From NCBI GenBank assembly GCA_942486035.1, contig CALNXK010000006.1, forward strand, positions 3,354,501-3,418,500: DNA of 64,000 bases. Reading direction: 5' to 3'. The stretch comes from Porites lobata (taxonomy: Eukaryota; Cnidaria; Anthozoa; Scleractinia; Poritidae). The first letter of the stretch is position 1. Each line of letters opens with the position of its first letter. Made by a program: the position numbers and the translations under genes. Positions 34,901 to 47,306 of the stretch are shown one piece after another. The notes beneath the pieces were generated by a model that made no database searches, was not told the DNA's origin, and was given only the letters and a program-made list of their open reading frames with translations.

Positions 34901-37020
34901 ACATACAAACATCAGTCTCTCGGGGAGCGAAAACATGAATTCAAATATATTGCTATAACTACACTCCACTGACAGCCAGGTTAATTCAAAAAGTTTTCGT
35001 TGCATTTAACAAAGCTCCGTGTACATATTTTTCAGAATGAAGAGCTTAGAATTTTCACCTGGTCAAAATTAATTTTTTTTCTTTGGTGGGATGATGGACG
35101 AAATGATGATTGCTTTCAGATCAACATGAATATGAAATTCTGAATTAAATATTTATTTAGTATATATGTTACCGTTTTGACAGCATGCAGGCCATTCTCG
35201 TTTCTATATATGGTGGCAAAACTGGAAAATTATATTGCTAACTCACGGAATGACCCAGCCACCGTGCAGCGGAAAGTTCTTTTTGTTTTACAAGGCAAAG
35301 GAATAATACCTTAGAGTTTCAATGATGGCAGTGCGGGCGGTCGCGTACCCGCAAAGGCAAAAACAGGGAAGAACCGATGCTGACCTTTTACGATCCGTAA
35401 AAGGACCAGTATTATAGAAGACAAAAAATATATAAACTCGAACTTAAAAAAAAAAGCAGAAAAGCAAGTGAAAAGCGCCAGAACAGCCTTGGTTTGGTTT
35501 GTTTTCATTTTTAACACGTCAAAAAAGTTTACTAATTGTCGGCCAGTGCAATCAAAAGTGTTAAAGGGGATTCTCGCCTACAATAAAACATTCATAAAAC
35601 AAGTTGCGGAGACTGTTCTGACTCATAGCTTCCTTCAAAAACCTTAAAAACCTCACAATAGTTTAACATCCTTGTTCCAATTCTCAAACATATTAATCTA
35701 GGAACAGGATCACTTTTTAAAGTTACAGCCTTTGTTATTTCAGTTTTCTTCAATAATTTCAGCTAATTTATTTTTCAGTTCATTAATTATACAGATGCGT
35801 CAAAGTCGCTCGATTCAAATCTTTTACTGAGGAAGATGATTTCAAGTAATTATTTTGACTAAATGTACTTTAGTTCTTCAGTCATATTTAGATTTAATGT
35901 CAAAGTCTAGTTTGAAGGCTTTGTCCGGGACACCTGATCAAAAAATTTAAAGAGCAAAAATGGCCCCCAGTTAAACTTTGTCAAAACGTTCAAAATAATT
36001 CTTTTAAAAGTTGCAATGACTTATGGTCTATAACAAAAAACCGACATCTTAAGTTGTAGTATTTTTTTTTTTTATTGAAGCCAGAAATATTAATGCAGAC
36101 CTAAAGAGATGCTTTTAAGAAAAACAATAATATATTTTTTTCTCCAAAAATACCTCTTTAAATGTTGAATTTTCATCAGGACAACAACACAAAAAAAAAC
36201 ATTTGAATAGTGTCGGTGTTGCACGTCAGCCATGCATCATTAAAGAACTGAGTATGATCATCCTTTTTTGTCATATATTGACCTTGTTAAGAAGAGTGCA
36301 TCAGTTTGAAGTGTTCCGGCATTATTCACAAACGAATAATCTAAACCAAAGTGTGGTATCAATAGTCTATACAAAATACTTGTTTTTCCCTACAATGATT
36401 GAATAGTAGGTGCTCAAAGGAATAGCATTCTGAGTAATACACCTCATTAAAAATTTTTGGTGACATCGTTTTGCCTGACAGAAAAGACTTGGAAAAGTGT
36501 TCTTATAACGAAGATTATTTGATGAAAGAGCCGAATAGAGTCTATTAGAGGTGCAGCTTAACCAAGATTCAAAGTGCAACAATTCTTTTGGATACTTAAA
36601 GGGAACAGATTTGGTGTTCTGATATTTCCGTTTTCGAATCTGATATGACTGTATACAAGCTTCCTTTTGAAAATTTAATTTTGGATCTTAGTTGAGATGC
36701 GCTGCAAGTAGTTGAAAATAAGGAACAAGCTTATGAAAGTGTTGTGAATTTGAGGAAGCTACTTAAACCTTTATAAGTGTGTACATTCTCGTAGGAGTGA
36801 AAAGCTTGACTCGGTGTCAGTAGCCTGATGGTGCTTGACGTACAAGATTTTGTTAACTTTGTCATAATTTAATAGATTGAGAAAAAATTCAATAACGGCC
36901 TATCAAGAATGAAACAAAAATATGTGATTGGCTTTGTCTAAAAGAAGTGGAGAAAATTAAAAAAATAACGTTTACAGGAGTGACCAAAAAGTGGGCAAAG
37001 CGTTTGACTTCTTTTTTAAG
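31990..37020. other. 5 kb without a recognisable gene
   Basis: AT-rich with long A and T runs. Several frames of 60-100 codons (for example 33796-34098) show no motif. No inverted-repeat element as clear as those elsewhere in the window was noticed. Confidence 0.4.
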
Positions 37021-37026
37021 TTCATT

Positions 37027-37195
37027 AAGGCGAACGAGCGCGGACGCAGGTTCACCCACTATCAAAAATTATGCACCGCGTACCCTCAGTGGGGCTCCAC
37101 GCAGAAATGGGCCCTCTCAAATTAAAGTGCAGGAAAAGGCCCATCCTGGGAGAACTGCCTTCTTGATCACAGTTCCTCCAGTGCATTGTTAGTAT
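37027..37195 (-). ncRNA. U1 snRNA-like gene B (altered 5' end)
   Basis: Minus strand, beginning ATACTAACAATGC at 37195: U1 position 6 is A instead of U, so the guide would favour GTTAGT rather than GTAAGT. The stem-loop I loop is GATCAAGAAG (one change from GATCACGAAG). Stem-loop II keeps CTGCAC, the Sm site is AATTTTTG, and the terminal hairpin is weakened (GCGTCCGCGC loop). The combination suggests a diverging variant or pseudogene. Confidence 0.78.
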
Positions 37196-37219
37196 GAAGG
37201 AACGCACGATCTTTCCCGC

Positions 37220-37290
37220 CTTTTATACATGGCAGTGCGCTTGAGGAAGGCGGGAAAGCGCATGAGTCAGATCATGCATTAGCCAATCAG
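37220..37290 (-). promoter_or_regulatory. U1-B promoter: TATAAAAG, TTTCCCGCC, CCAAT
   Basis: TATAAAAG at 37227-37220 (-32); TCCCGCC begins at 37255 (-60), a weak match to the -59 block of other copies; gene-sense GATTGGC at about -90. Confidence 0.55.
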
Positions 37291-38264
37291 AGGCCTTATT
37301 CGCGCCATTGTGCTGCGAAAGCGCTTGATGATACTGACAGCTGCATGACTTTGAAGAATGAAGCACACCAAGGGGTCTTGAAGAGAACTTGTTACTAGGT
37401 AAGTATATAATTATCTCATTCCACCTCTTTCTTGACTATATACTCCCCTTGACTTTATGTTTTAAACTGAACACGCTGGTCGGCGTTCCAAACCCATCGT
37501 AATGGGGGTAAAACTAGTGAGATCAGATTTAACCTAGAAATTAAAATTGCCCAAGCTCCTTTATTCAGTGCACCCTGATGCGTTGTTTTTCTAAAATAAT
37601 TAAGTTATCTTTGAAGCGCTGATAACTTAACACAACGTACCACTGAATAAATTTCTATAGCTCTGTATGGGATGAGCACGTGAACAACAGTTTATTTTAG
37701 CTTTAGTTTTCTGCTTTATTTCAGTATAAAGCAAAGTTCACCAAACAAACATCGAACTTAGCCCACATACAGCTTATATAAATCAAAGAATACTTCTTAG
37801 CATAAAGTAATTTAATTATTAAAGAGCGGTTTTTCTATCCTTGGCCTCTTACAAAAGGCTCATGATTTAGGCTGGCGACTTCTAATAGACACTGTGTGAG
37901 TGTCATCTAGATTAATGAATATGGTTTTATGTTCAAGTGCTTGTTTTTCAAAAATAAATGCATAAAACTTCAAATTCAGAGGGCTGGGCTAAAAAAAGGT
38001 TCCTAATATTGTTGAGATGCTCGAAATCAGGAACTGATGATGTTGCCGCTTCAATAAAAATTCACAGAAATATAATTCCAGGGAAAATAAAATTGATGTA
38101 ACATAGATTTCATGTAAATTAAATGTCATCAGCGACTCACTGAAAATAGGAGGAATCAGTTCAACATAAGGTTTGCGTTCTTTATTAGTTTCGCTCAACC
38201 ATAAACACAATCAGTATAAAATTTTAAAAATATAGAGATGATAGCATTTGTGAAAAATACTTCG

Positions 38265-38516
38265 CTCCATGAAAGGTAATCCGGGTTTCGGAATCTAAGA
38301 AAGTATGTTTGCTTGAGGAATCCAAAATCCTGAGCTTTGGAATCCGGGGTCCCGTTGACGATTGGAATCCGGAATAGAATGCAAGTTCCACCGACAAGGA
38401 ATCTGGCAGAATCTTAGTTCTACTGACATAAAATCAGGAATCCAGCACCTGGAATCTGGAATCCACGGTATGGAATCCAGAATCCAAGACTGTCTTGAAT
38501 TACCTTACATTGGGCG
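38265..38516 (-). repeat. GATTCC-rich dispersed element, copy d (reverse orientation)
   Basis: Left end TTCGCTCCATGAAAGGTAATCC and right end GAATTACCTTACATTGGGCGAA are inverted. The interior GGAATCC array has diverged (GGAATCTAAG, GGAATAGAAT). ATAC flanks both ends, a possible TSD. Confidence 0.75.
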
Positions 38517-39055
38517 AAATACTATTATATAGTTTGTTTTACTGATTACAAGTTAACTTTGTACTTGGAATTCACTCAAAATAGGTCCAGCTCTGCCATC
38601 TGTGACGTACTCTATACAGAGCAAATGGGTAGCTTGAGTTCAAATGACTTATATATTTAACGTGCTATATACCAACAAGGAGAAGAGCCGTCCGGCAAAG
38701 AGACGACGTATTCGATTCGGAGTCAAAGGATCCGGCGCTGTTAGTCAACATTACAGAACTTCGATTATCAACTGCAGGCTACTGATCAAGATCTTCAGGG
38801 ATGCAAACGACATTTATTCACTCCAAACTTCAGCCGTCGAGCCTTTCCTTGGGGACAGCTCCACAATACAGACAACTTTCTTTTAAGAAACGTTCTATTG
38901 CCAAATGGTCCCAAAGATATCAAACTTCATACATTTCCTACCTTCCTATTACAGATAGTATTCTTGTTGAACCCAGCCAAGTGCCAAATTTCATACAATC
39001 GATATCCCTACCTCTATAATAAGAGCACCTCTTTACTATCGACAGTACCGTCTTG

Positions 39056-39558
39056 AGGGCTGCTTGCATGAAGGGAATTCCTGGAAGGCGGATCATCCTA
39101 GCGCCACATGTTTTCTCTATTCAGTTTACAACCAAATGGTTGCACTTGTCCCTTGCACTAGGATTCCTATCTAAGAGGTAAGAAGCTAAAGCTAGATCCT
39201 AGCACAATGTAACTGCCGCCTTCGGTAGGAAGATCCTAGTACTTAGAGAAGCCAACCAAAAATGGCGTTGGGTCTTTCAGTGGGCAACCACGGCAATTAA
39301 GGCCGACCATTTCGTTTGGCGTTACCACGAGCTGTTTATTGTGATAATTCTGGTGAAAGTCTAGTTGTTAACGCCAGTAGAGCAGGAGTGCCCAATATTG
39401 CAGTTTTGTTTTTGTCGCCCGTCATCTTTAATTTCTTCTTCTCTACTTGGGCACCACACGGACCGGAATTTTTGCATGTAAACCCAACGAAAAGTTGTTC
39501 CGTCGTCTAGGATCTTCATGATACCATAGGATCTTTTCCCCTCCATGTAAACAGCCCT
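39056..39558. mobile_element. TIR element (Harbinger-like), independent third copy, TSD TTG
   Basis: Left AGGGCTGCTTGCATGAAGGG and right CCCCTCCATGTAAACAGCCCT are imperfect inverted ends; TTG lies at 39053-39055 and 39559-39561. The interior matches the 3194 and 23246 copies in reverse orientation (GGGCACCA..GGACCGGAATTT, GTTTACAACCAAATGG). It is shorter than those copies. Confidence 0.7.
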
Positions 39559-39561
39559 TTG

Positions 39562-41600
39562 GGCCAAAAGATCACAAACTTCAGTCATACAATCCCACTC
39601 TCTACAACACAAACACTCCGCTCTATTATGGACCGCACTGTCATTGCTCCCCCCGGATCAAGCTTAATCCTACACTTAATTAAGTACTCCAGTCTAAATT
39701 ATGGTGAATACAACTGAACGTGAATGGGTTTTAGGGTAAAAAAAAATGAATCTTAACACTTGTTCTAACACAAAAAGGCTTTTATTAAATGTTGGCAGCT
39801 GAAGCTTTTATAACGGTCAATTTTATTATGGTCTAGATGGTTAGTGAGTATTTTATTTCATTGTAAGGCAAAAAACAAATCATGGTGATTAATGCAATGC
39901 TAAGCCAGATGGTTATCAGATAAAATTGATTTATGTCAGATCCAAACTGTAGAATACACTTTTCATGGAAAATAGCATTAACAAGGTTTACCCTAGTGTG
40001 TTTCTTTCCCTTAAAGAATGTAAATCATATAGTAGCTTTTCACTTTGATTGACAGTACGTGGTTTTATTTTCATCAAGGTGGGAATACGAAGGTAGAAAT
40101 TATAACAAAAGGGGTACGGGGATAAAGAGAAAGCTGGCCACACCCTTTCTATATTCAAACACTTTAATTACAGGATGTATTTAGGGAATGATCGGAAGAG
40201 AGTGCAAAGTGCCCGCTACGTTTCCTGCATTTAATATTGCGTAAAATAGTTTGTTCCATTGGACGTGACCACAAGCTCCAACATTTCGAGCAGCCATGAA
40301 GCGAATTTTGCTGAACTGTTACTAAGCTGGTACGATCACCGATGTTTGTGACCGGCAATTAAAAACTTGATCAGTTAAATATGAATGTTGTATGCTTCCC
40401 ACCCTTGCAATTGCACACAATGTTGAAGGTGAAAGACACACAATGAAATTTGTTGCCTTCAATATAATGCTACAGAATTAGGAGATTTTTTTCCCGCTAT
40501 GGCGAGTAATATTGCGCGTGGCTATTTCTGAATTGAAAACCCGTTGGAAATAAATGCGCGCAACACGATTGATTTTGACATATCCTTGACTAAATGAACT
40601 TCGTGCCCAAAAGGAAAACTCATTTGTAATGCAATAAAGGCAAATAAATGTTCATTGCAAAAGAGCGAGCATACAGAGAACTGCTTAACAAAAGGAAGGG
40701 AAACCAAGCTGGTGCCCTGAGGAACAAGGTTGAAGAGTAACTAGATAGTCTGAGTAATTTTTAGTCCTCGGAACGGTTTTATCTAACTCTCATGATCAGT
40801 CCAATAGAAACGTTTCTAACTTGCTCACCTGAGTGCAGTATGTTCGCTCTTCCATCTACTTTAACAATATCATGTGTCAATCATGACCGGGCAGCCGGAG
40901 GTAAAAAAGCCATCTTGATCACGACCTAATTTCGACTGTAATTATCACGATGGTTTTCAAACTTTTTATTTACAGTTTGAGCAATTATAATCCTAGAAAT
41001 AAACTTGCATATGGTATTCCATTACAAGTGAAAATAATTTAACACTTGCAGCAGCTTTATTGACTTTAACACCATCATGATAAAAACCCATACGGCCACA
41101 GCGAATAGATCTTTCCCGGTGGGGCATGCTATAAATCCCGGATAAAGAACGTAGCGAGGCTGCCAAGATTAATTGTTTGCTTGTATCAAAAAAGAGAACA
41201 TTGTTAACAAAAGAACATCTGGGAGCAGATTGTTAAAATCTGCCTTTTTATCAGTATGATAAGAACAGCTTTATCTGAGTATCAAAGTCCAGCTGGGCAC
41301 TAACCGGGCAAACTTCTTTTCAATATACCCTAGGATGGTCCGACATTTATTTGAAATAAAGAAGCGCTCTCAAATTGCTTTTGAGTATCAGGAATGGCTT
41401 CACTTGAGTTTCAACAAAAAAAGAGGTAAAAATCTTGACCAAAAGGCAACCGTCAACGAGTAATTGACTTTCGAAGCTTGTGCACGAATTCAAATTCGTA
41501 CTAAGAACAAATGATCATATGGAGTGCGTTTTTACCTGAATGATAAATTTAACGTCATCTAATTGCCGTATAAAACAATAGCTTCTGAACAGAAGGATTG
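39562..41600. other. No gene seen
   Basis: AT-rich intergenic DNA between the TIR element and U1 gene C. No frame here has recognisable motifs. Confidence 0.4.
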
Positions 41601-41601
41601 G

Positions 41602-41609
41602 TATAAAAG
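41602..41609 (+). promoter_or_regulatory. U1-C TATA box
   Basis: TATAAAAG at -29 from the U1-C 5' end. I do not find the TCCCATA block at -59 or a CATTGG at about -100 for this copy; AGCTTCTGAACAG lies at the approximate PSE position. Confidence 0.6.
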
Positions 41610-41630
41610 CGCGATTTAGCCTGATCTGTC

Positions 41631-41798
41631 ATACTTACAATGCACTGGAGCAACTGTGATCACGAAGGCAGTGCTCCCGAGGCGAGGCCTTCATTGCACT
41701 TAGAGGGCTGAACCTTGCGCGTTTCCCACGCTTGTGCGGGGTGGCGCGGTGTGAAATTTTTGATAGTTGGGCAGACCTGCGTTCGCGCTCGTGGCCCT
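41631..41798 (+). ncRNA. U1 snRNA gene C
   Basis: Begins ATACTTACAATGCACTGGAG. Stem-loop I loop GATCACGAAG is intact, stem-loop II contains ATTGCACTT (U1A site), stem-loop III includes TTTCCCACGC..GTGCGGGG, the Sm site is AAATTTTTGA, and the 3' hairpin loop is CTGCGTTCGCGCT. Length is 168 nt. All protein-binding landmarks of U1 snRNP are present, so this is one of the best candidates for a working gene. Position 9 is A instead of the usual C. Confidence 0.9.
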
Positions 41799-41799
41799 A

Positions 41800-43430
41800 C
41801 AAAAAAAAAAAGACAAAGAAAGAAAACAAACTGAGAAAGAGCCATGATAAGACGGTGAACAAAGAAAACAGAAACCCCTTCCTATTTTAGTGTATAATCA
41901 TGAAATGAGACACACTTTGTTTAAGGCGTTTGGTTCTAGCCTAGAAAGAAGTATATTAATGCCAGAATTTCCTTGCACCATCTGCCTAAAATAAATGGAA
42001 TGCATGATGTCTTACGCTCACCGTGAAAAATATAACTTACGTCTCGATTACATGGCAAAATATTGGAGCTACCGTCACCCAGCAAGCTCAGTGAAAAACT
42101 GTGCCTAGTTTTCAGCTGTCAGTTGTAAAAGGAATATTTTTTTCAGTCAAAGTCAATCATTGTTAGCACCCGAGTATTCAGTTTATTTACTTTTTCGTGG
42201 TAAAATACAATTTTAACAGTTCCCTATCAAAGAGCATATATCTATTCATTTTTAAAATCATTTTTTGGTTGCTTTCTGCCCCTAGCTTAGCGAGAAAAAT
42301 AGCTAAAATTTAGCTGGCGTTAAAAACTGGCTATGTAAGTATTTGTTCAGCAACATTTTGTAGCGGAAAATCTTCTTGTTTTTTGAAAAAAATATATGTG
42401 TAAGCATAATGAGAATATAACTTTGCATGATGATGGCTACATATTGACTCGCACAAGATGCAATAAGTCGGGAAATCAATTATCGCATGCCTGAGGCCAA
42501 CAAAGATTATAATACTGTGACATACATCTTCGATACTTTTTAAAAGTTTAGTCAGTTTTTTTTAATTTTTTTTTCTTCATAACACTGAGAACCGCATGAA
42601 ACCACACGTCGCGATCAGAATAGAAAAAAGTTGATTATCATAAACCTTTTCGTGACAAAAAATACCTGATGCTTAGTATCATCAACTTGCAAATTAAAGT
42701 TCTTGATGGATTTCACAGCAAGAGTTAGCTTAAATTTGAATTAATCAGTGATTATTTTAAGCAATAAATTCACCTTGCAAACATCTGCCAGTTTATGTGA
42801 AACACAATCTTAAGAAAAAAATGAAACTCTAGTTAGCTGAAACTAATAAAATATTCACCGACTGATTGAACTGAAGAAAATTAATGGCTGGAATAAGCCT
42901 AAAAAATTCTATTTTACTTATTTATCATTTATTTATCTATCTATCTATTTATTTATTTACTTTTCTTCAACTTTCGTACAGAGTCAGCTATCTACAAAAT
43001 GAAGACGTTTTTAACGACTAAAAGAACAACTCTAAAGACAGCCTCTGCCTAGCATTGGCTAACATTGGCCAACATAAAAAGCAACGTTCGCTGCTATAGG
43101 GAACGTTATTTTAAAATGGATCATGCTGTTTTACACCTTTAATTTCCGTTTGAAATGCATCCGTGGGCCAAAGTTATCACAGCGATCGAGAATAAAGCTC
43201 TACAAACATTATTTTTTTAGTTAGATAAAACCCAAAGATTTCTGTCTTAAAAAGAAAGCTAAAACAATACCACCGAATTTTAGAACAAAACTGTCCATTA
43301 ACATGTCTCTGCTAAAAGTTTTCGGTAAGGCAACTTAAATTTTACGAAACTTCATTTGTAGCGACTCTTGTTGAGTAAAATATGCTTAATTTGTATAAAA
43401 CAGCAAAAGCTTCGACTTTATTTATTTAAA
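41800..43430. other. No gene seen; contains a TTTA/TCTA microsatellite
   Basis: AT-rich. A tetranucleotide tract of TTTA, TCTA and TTTATT units lies at about 42913-42960. No supported ORF. Confidence 0.45.
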
Positions 43431-43431
43431 G

Positions 43432-43731
43432 GTTTCGCCCGATGTAAGAGAATCCAAGACAGCCCTGGATTCGGGATTCCATTCAATGGGTTCCGGATTC
43501 CCCATGAAAGACAGTCAAAACTGGACTGGATTCCAGGCTGTCGATTCCGGGTTCCGGGTACTGGATTCTGGATCCTTTGTCAGTGGAACTTGGATTGCGG
43601 ATTCCAATCTTTAGTGGATTCCGGATTCCTTGAGCTGTATTCCATATGGGATTCCAAAGCCAAGGATTCCGGATTCCACGGCGAAAATTTGCTGGATTCC
43701 GGAATCCCAATTCCCTTACATGGGGCGAAAA
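43432..43731 (+). repeat. GATTCC-rich dispersed element, copy e (most complete)
   Basis: Termini TTTCGCCCGATGTAAGAGAAT and ATTCCCTTACATGGGGCGAAA are inverted repeats of about 20 bases, showing that the GATTCC sequence is a bounded element, not a plain satellite. The interior has about a dozen GGATTCC/GGAATCC units. Both strands are open for 60-130 codons owing to the symmetric motif; these are not genes. Confidence 0.8.
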
Positions 43732-44029
43732 GGTCTATCCACAACTGGGAAGAGTTTTAGTATCTTTTAAAGTTCTGGTATTTGTTCTAGTGAGCCAAAA
43801 TCATTCAGGTCATCAACCAGGACAAAGAGGGCCGTAGAGTCAATAGAGTGATTTAAGCAAGCAAGTGTTAACCTAGCAATGAAAGCAAACCATTTAATCT
43901 TAAATTAAAGACCTTGTCCGAGAAAGACGTTGAGTGATTATGTGACATTATTATATCCCACAGCATACTGGGAAACCTTCACGCACGCGTAGTTCAGGCT
44001 TTTTCGGCGCAGATAGTCAATGAGCTATA

Positions 44030-44116
44030 TTCATTGGACGTTACACAGCATTAAACTACAAGATAAAGTATCCAGTGATTTCCCATAACGCAGTTGTAAT
44101 TGTCGGGGTATAAAAG
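44030..44116 (+). promoter_or_regulatory. U1-D promoter: CATTGG, PSE-like TCCCATAAC, TATAAAAG
   Basis: CATTGG at about -108, TCCCATAAC at 44081-44089 (-59 to -51) and TATAAAAG at 44109-44116 (-31). The -59 block and the TATA spacing are identical in gene F. Confidence 0.7.
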
Positions 44117-44139
44117 GCATCGCAGATGGCACAATTTCC

Positions 44140-44305
44140 ATACTTACAGGGCACTGGAGTTACTGTGATCACGAAGGCAGTGCTCCCTGGTTTCGGTCTT
44201 CACTGCACTTACGAGGGCCGAATCCCGCGTGTTTCCATAAAAAGTGGTGCACGGTGTGCAATTTTTGGTAGTTGGGCAGACCTGCGTACGCGCTCGTGGG
44301 CCCTC
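44140..44305 (+). ncRNA. U1 snRNA gene D
   Basis: Begins ATACTTACAGGGC. It aligns with human U1 without gaps through stem-loop I (loop GATCACGAAG). Stem-loop II carries ACTGCACTTA in place of ATTGCACTCC. The Sm region is CAATTTTTGGTAG, and the 3' hairpin is GGGC..CTGCGTACGCG..GGCCC. Length is about 166 nt. It resembles gene F more than the others (shared AGGG after position 8 and GGTTTCGGTCTTCACTGCAC), suggesting recent common origin. Position 9 is A. Confidence 0.9.
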
Positions 44306-45341
44306 CAATGAATAGCAGCCAGAACTGAACCAAGTGCCCGCCATCGGAACTGACATGGAATAATGAGCTCTCTGAGTTTTCATCTTATTTAAGTTTACTA
44401 TTTATAGCTTTATGGCGCTCAAATAACGCGGTTTATTTTAATGGTAGAAACAGACTGACGTTCTTTTAAGCACTCGGAACTATCGATCATATTCAGACAG
44501 ATTTTCGTTGACACTGGTTGGTCCCGTTAAGTACAGGCAACTAATCTATCATATTAAAAAAACAACACAAGACGTTTCTGATTTTATCCGGTAATAGCCC
44601 ACCACGAAAAGAGCCGGCTTTGGCTATCGCGTTTTAATTCAATTTTTTATCGATATTTTTGAAACATATTAATGTAAAAAATATTCCGCTCGCCCTCATG
44701 GCCTCTGAGTAATAGCCCAAGGCCGAAGGCCTTATCGTCAAATGCTAGCTCGAGGAAAAATGCTAAATCGTTTTTGCTAGAAAGATGTTAAATTTTTGTT
44801 GACACTTGTTAAATTGCTGAATTAAATTGGTTGGCATAACTGCCAGTTTTATACCCCACACATGGGTTTTTCGTTTTATTTTTGGCTGTTCCATTGTTTT
44901 TGTGACATTATCTTAAAAAGGGACCTCACGCTGTTAGTCTGAGATAGTTTGCAAACAAAAAAGACTCATTCTCCGATGTGGAGATGGTAAATGTACAACG
45001 CCGGATATTCCATAACTCATAAGTGTCTTACCTAAAAAAGGGAAAAAAACAACGATTGCACCTGGGATTATGAAACCAAACGAAATCCTAAACGAACGGT
45101 ATCGGGTGATGCACTGCCGCCTACATATCATTCCGAATTTAAAAGCCAATCAGAGGACGTATGAAAAACCACCACGACCACTAATTTTGAATATAATATG
45201 TGAACAATTATTGCCGCACGATTGTGTTGCATATGAGATGTCATAAAATAGCTAAGATAGTACGCGCGTTCTGACTGGTTAAAAACCTATGGTTTATTAT
45301 GCCGTTAAACTCACAGAAAACTTAAAGTTATTTTAAAAAAG

Positions 45342-45515
45342 CAATAGAGCACACTTTCTTTGGGTTTACCGGCGTGATAACCCACTTGGCGTGATAACCC
45401 ACTTGGGTTTAAATTATTCGCCTTCGGCTCGTGATCTAAAAGCTTTTCGAGTGTTCTCCCAAAATCCCAAGTGAGTTATCACGCCCTATAAACCCATAGA
45501 AAGTGTGGTCTATTG
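45342..45515. mobile_element. Foldback MITE, ~45-bp inverted ends
   Basis: The left end CAATAGAGCACACTTTCTTT and the reverse complement of the right end (CAATAGACCACACTTTCTAT) agree over about 45 bases to CACTTGG. The left arm contains an internal tandem copy of GCGTGATAACCCACTTG. No ORF. Confidence 0.8.
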
Positions 45516-45788
45516 CGTAAGCATATCAGCCACGCTGAGCTGGCTACAAACATTTGCAACTACAACATGCCAACCTAGTCCCGAGGCCAGATCGCGCTAT
45601 CCGAGTGAGCGGATGAGGCTTGGAACCGAGTCCGATTTCTCCAGACAAGCTTGACAGGTGACGTCACATGCATCAAAAATCGCTGAGGACGACAGGGAAC
45701 AAGGCTGGTAACATACGACCTTTATTAAGCGGATCTTCACATGGGGCTCTCAACTTGTGCCGAACAAACATCAGTTTTCTCCTGACAA

Positions 45789-45971
45789 TAGAGAGATTAA
45801 GATTCACGTTTACGGCATACGGCAAACGGCAAACGTCAGTTGAAAATTTCTCAGAATAGAGAATAAGCAGATAAAAACAGTCCAGAACGATTCTTGTGGA
45901 CAAAACTAGATAAAAACTTTAATAAAATAAACGTTTGCCGTTTGGCGTAAACGTGAATCTTAATCTCTCTA
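45789..45971. mobile_element. Foldback MITE with TAGAGAGATTAAG ends
   Basis: TAGAGAGATTAAGATTCACG at the left is perfectly inverted at the right as CGTGAATCTTAATCTCTCTA. Subterminal GGCAAACGGCAAACGT and ACGTTTGCCGTTTGG also pair. Ends in TA, compatible with a mariner-type TA target (inference). Confidence 0.8.
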
Positions 45972-46086
45972 ATGTTAACAAATACTCCGAGAGTAATTGT
46001 TATGAGAATTGATAAAATGATCACAAAAAGAAAAAGGCTTTGACCTTTTGTCATATTCTCTGAATCTTGCAATATGTAGCTGAACA

Positions 46087-46482
46087 CAGGGGCACCCAAC
46101 GAGAATATAGTTCAAAACCACTTAAACATAGCATTGTTAAACGTGTTTTAGTATTTAAACGGTAGATATAGGCATATTTTTTCCCCTAAAAATTTTTCAT
46201 CTGTTCGGATTTCCTAGCTGAAAGTCTAGTGATCCGAAAATTATAGGGATCAAAACTTACCTTTTCGAAAATTTAAGCCTGAAAAAGGCTTCCGAAAATT
46301 CTAGGTGACCTTTTTACGGTAAAAATCCATTAAAAATGGGCAATTATACCATTTTTTAGATGTTCGTAAATTTTGGGAGAGGCCGGCAAGCAAGAAATTT
46401 TGCAACAAATGTTCCGAAAATTCTAGATCTCAAATCGTCTTCCGAACAGATATTTTCCGAAACTTGACGTTGGGTGCCCCTG
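46087..46482. mobile_element. MITE with CAGGGGCACCCAACG termini, 6-bp TSD TGAACA
   Basis: Perfect terminal inverts, flanked by TGAACA at 46081-46086 and 46483-46488. The interior is close to the 59140 copy in opposite orientation, including GTAAATTTTGGGAGAGGC / AGCATTTGAG-type and ATTATAGGGATCAAAACTTACC sequence. No ORF. Confidence 0.9.
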
Positions 46483-46867
46483 TGAACACTTACGTTGAGA
46501 ATATTGCTCACTAAGAAACAGTATTCATAAACCTCGCAATTTCACTATATACATCAGCCTGAATCGGATAGCAAAGTTTGAACAAAATAATTATATAAAG
46601 CTGTCACTGAAGGTGGAATCAAGTTAAAACTCTGATCACGAAAACCGAAACATTATCATTAGTTAGGTACTAGTTCCTTAACTGTCAAGATAGGTAATTA
46701 ACAACCCAGATTGATCTTCAACGTAACACATATTTATCGAGAGACATTTAAACAAATAAAAACAGCCGACTTCTGATTCGCGTAATGTATTGAGTTATAT
46801 AGAGTTATCTTGTACATGATATAACTACGAAATCAACGAACGCAAAAAAAACAAAAAAAATTTTGCA

Positions 46868-46929
46868 TCTTTATGTTATGGTGACGTTACGTTACGTTAT
46901 GTTATGTCTTTATGTTATGGTGACGTTAC
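46868..46929 (+). repeat. 23-bp direct repeat (TCTTTATGTTATGGTGACGT)
   Basis: The 23-base unit at 46868-46890 recurs at 46907-46929, separated by GTTACGTTATGTTATG, itself made of related GTTA/CGTTA steps. Confidence 0.8.
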
Positions 46930-47306
46930 CTTGCTAGCGTAATTAGAACAGCTCCAGTGCCGATGACTGAGACAGTTCACGCCAGATGACTGGTGGTTTA
47001 CTCTCATCATAATTTAGAAGGAGCTCGTATGTTTGTGGGTATATCCGTCATAATTCTTTGATTGCCACTGTCCCTTTGTAGGCCATTAGGTTTAAGACCT
47101 TGAAACCATGCACCTGAGTTTACTAAAGCCATGCATAAAAAGAAACAAAATTGAAATCACCAAACGCTCTCTCTAAAATATAAACTGTCAGCGAGTACAT
47201 CTCTCTGCAGCTTCACGCTGAAGTACTGTTTGATTAACGTTCGCCGTTTGGGAATTAATGTAATGTTGACTTGGAAGTCATAATTTTGTTTTTCTTTTCT
47301 TATTAT

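Noticed and set aside
43368..43760. Frames on both strands within the GATTCC element
   Set aside because: They arise from the self-complementary GGATTCC repeat, which is open in several frames on either strand.
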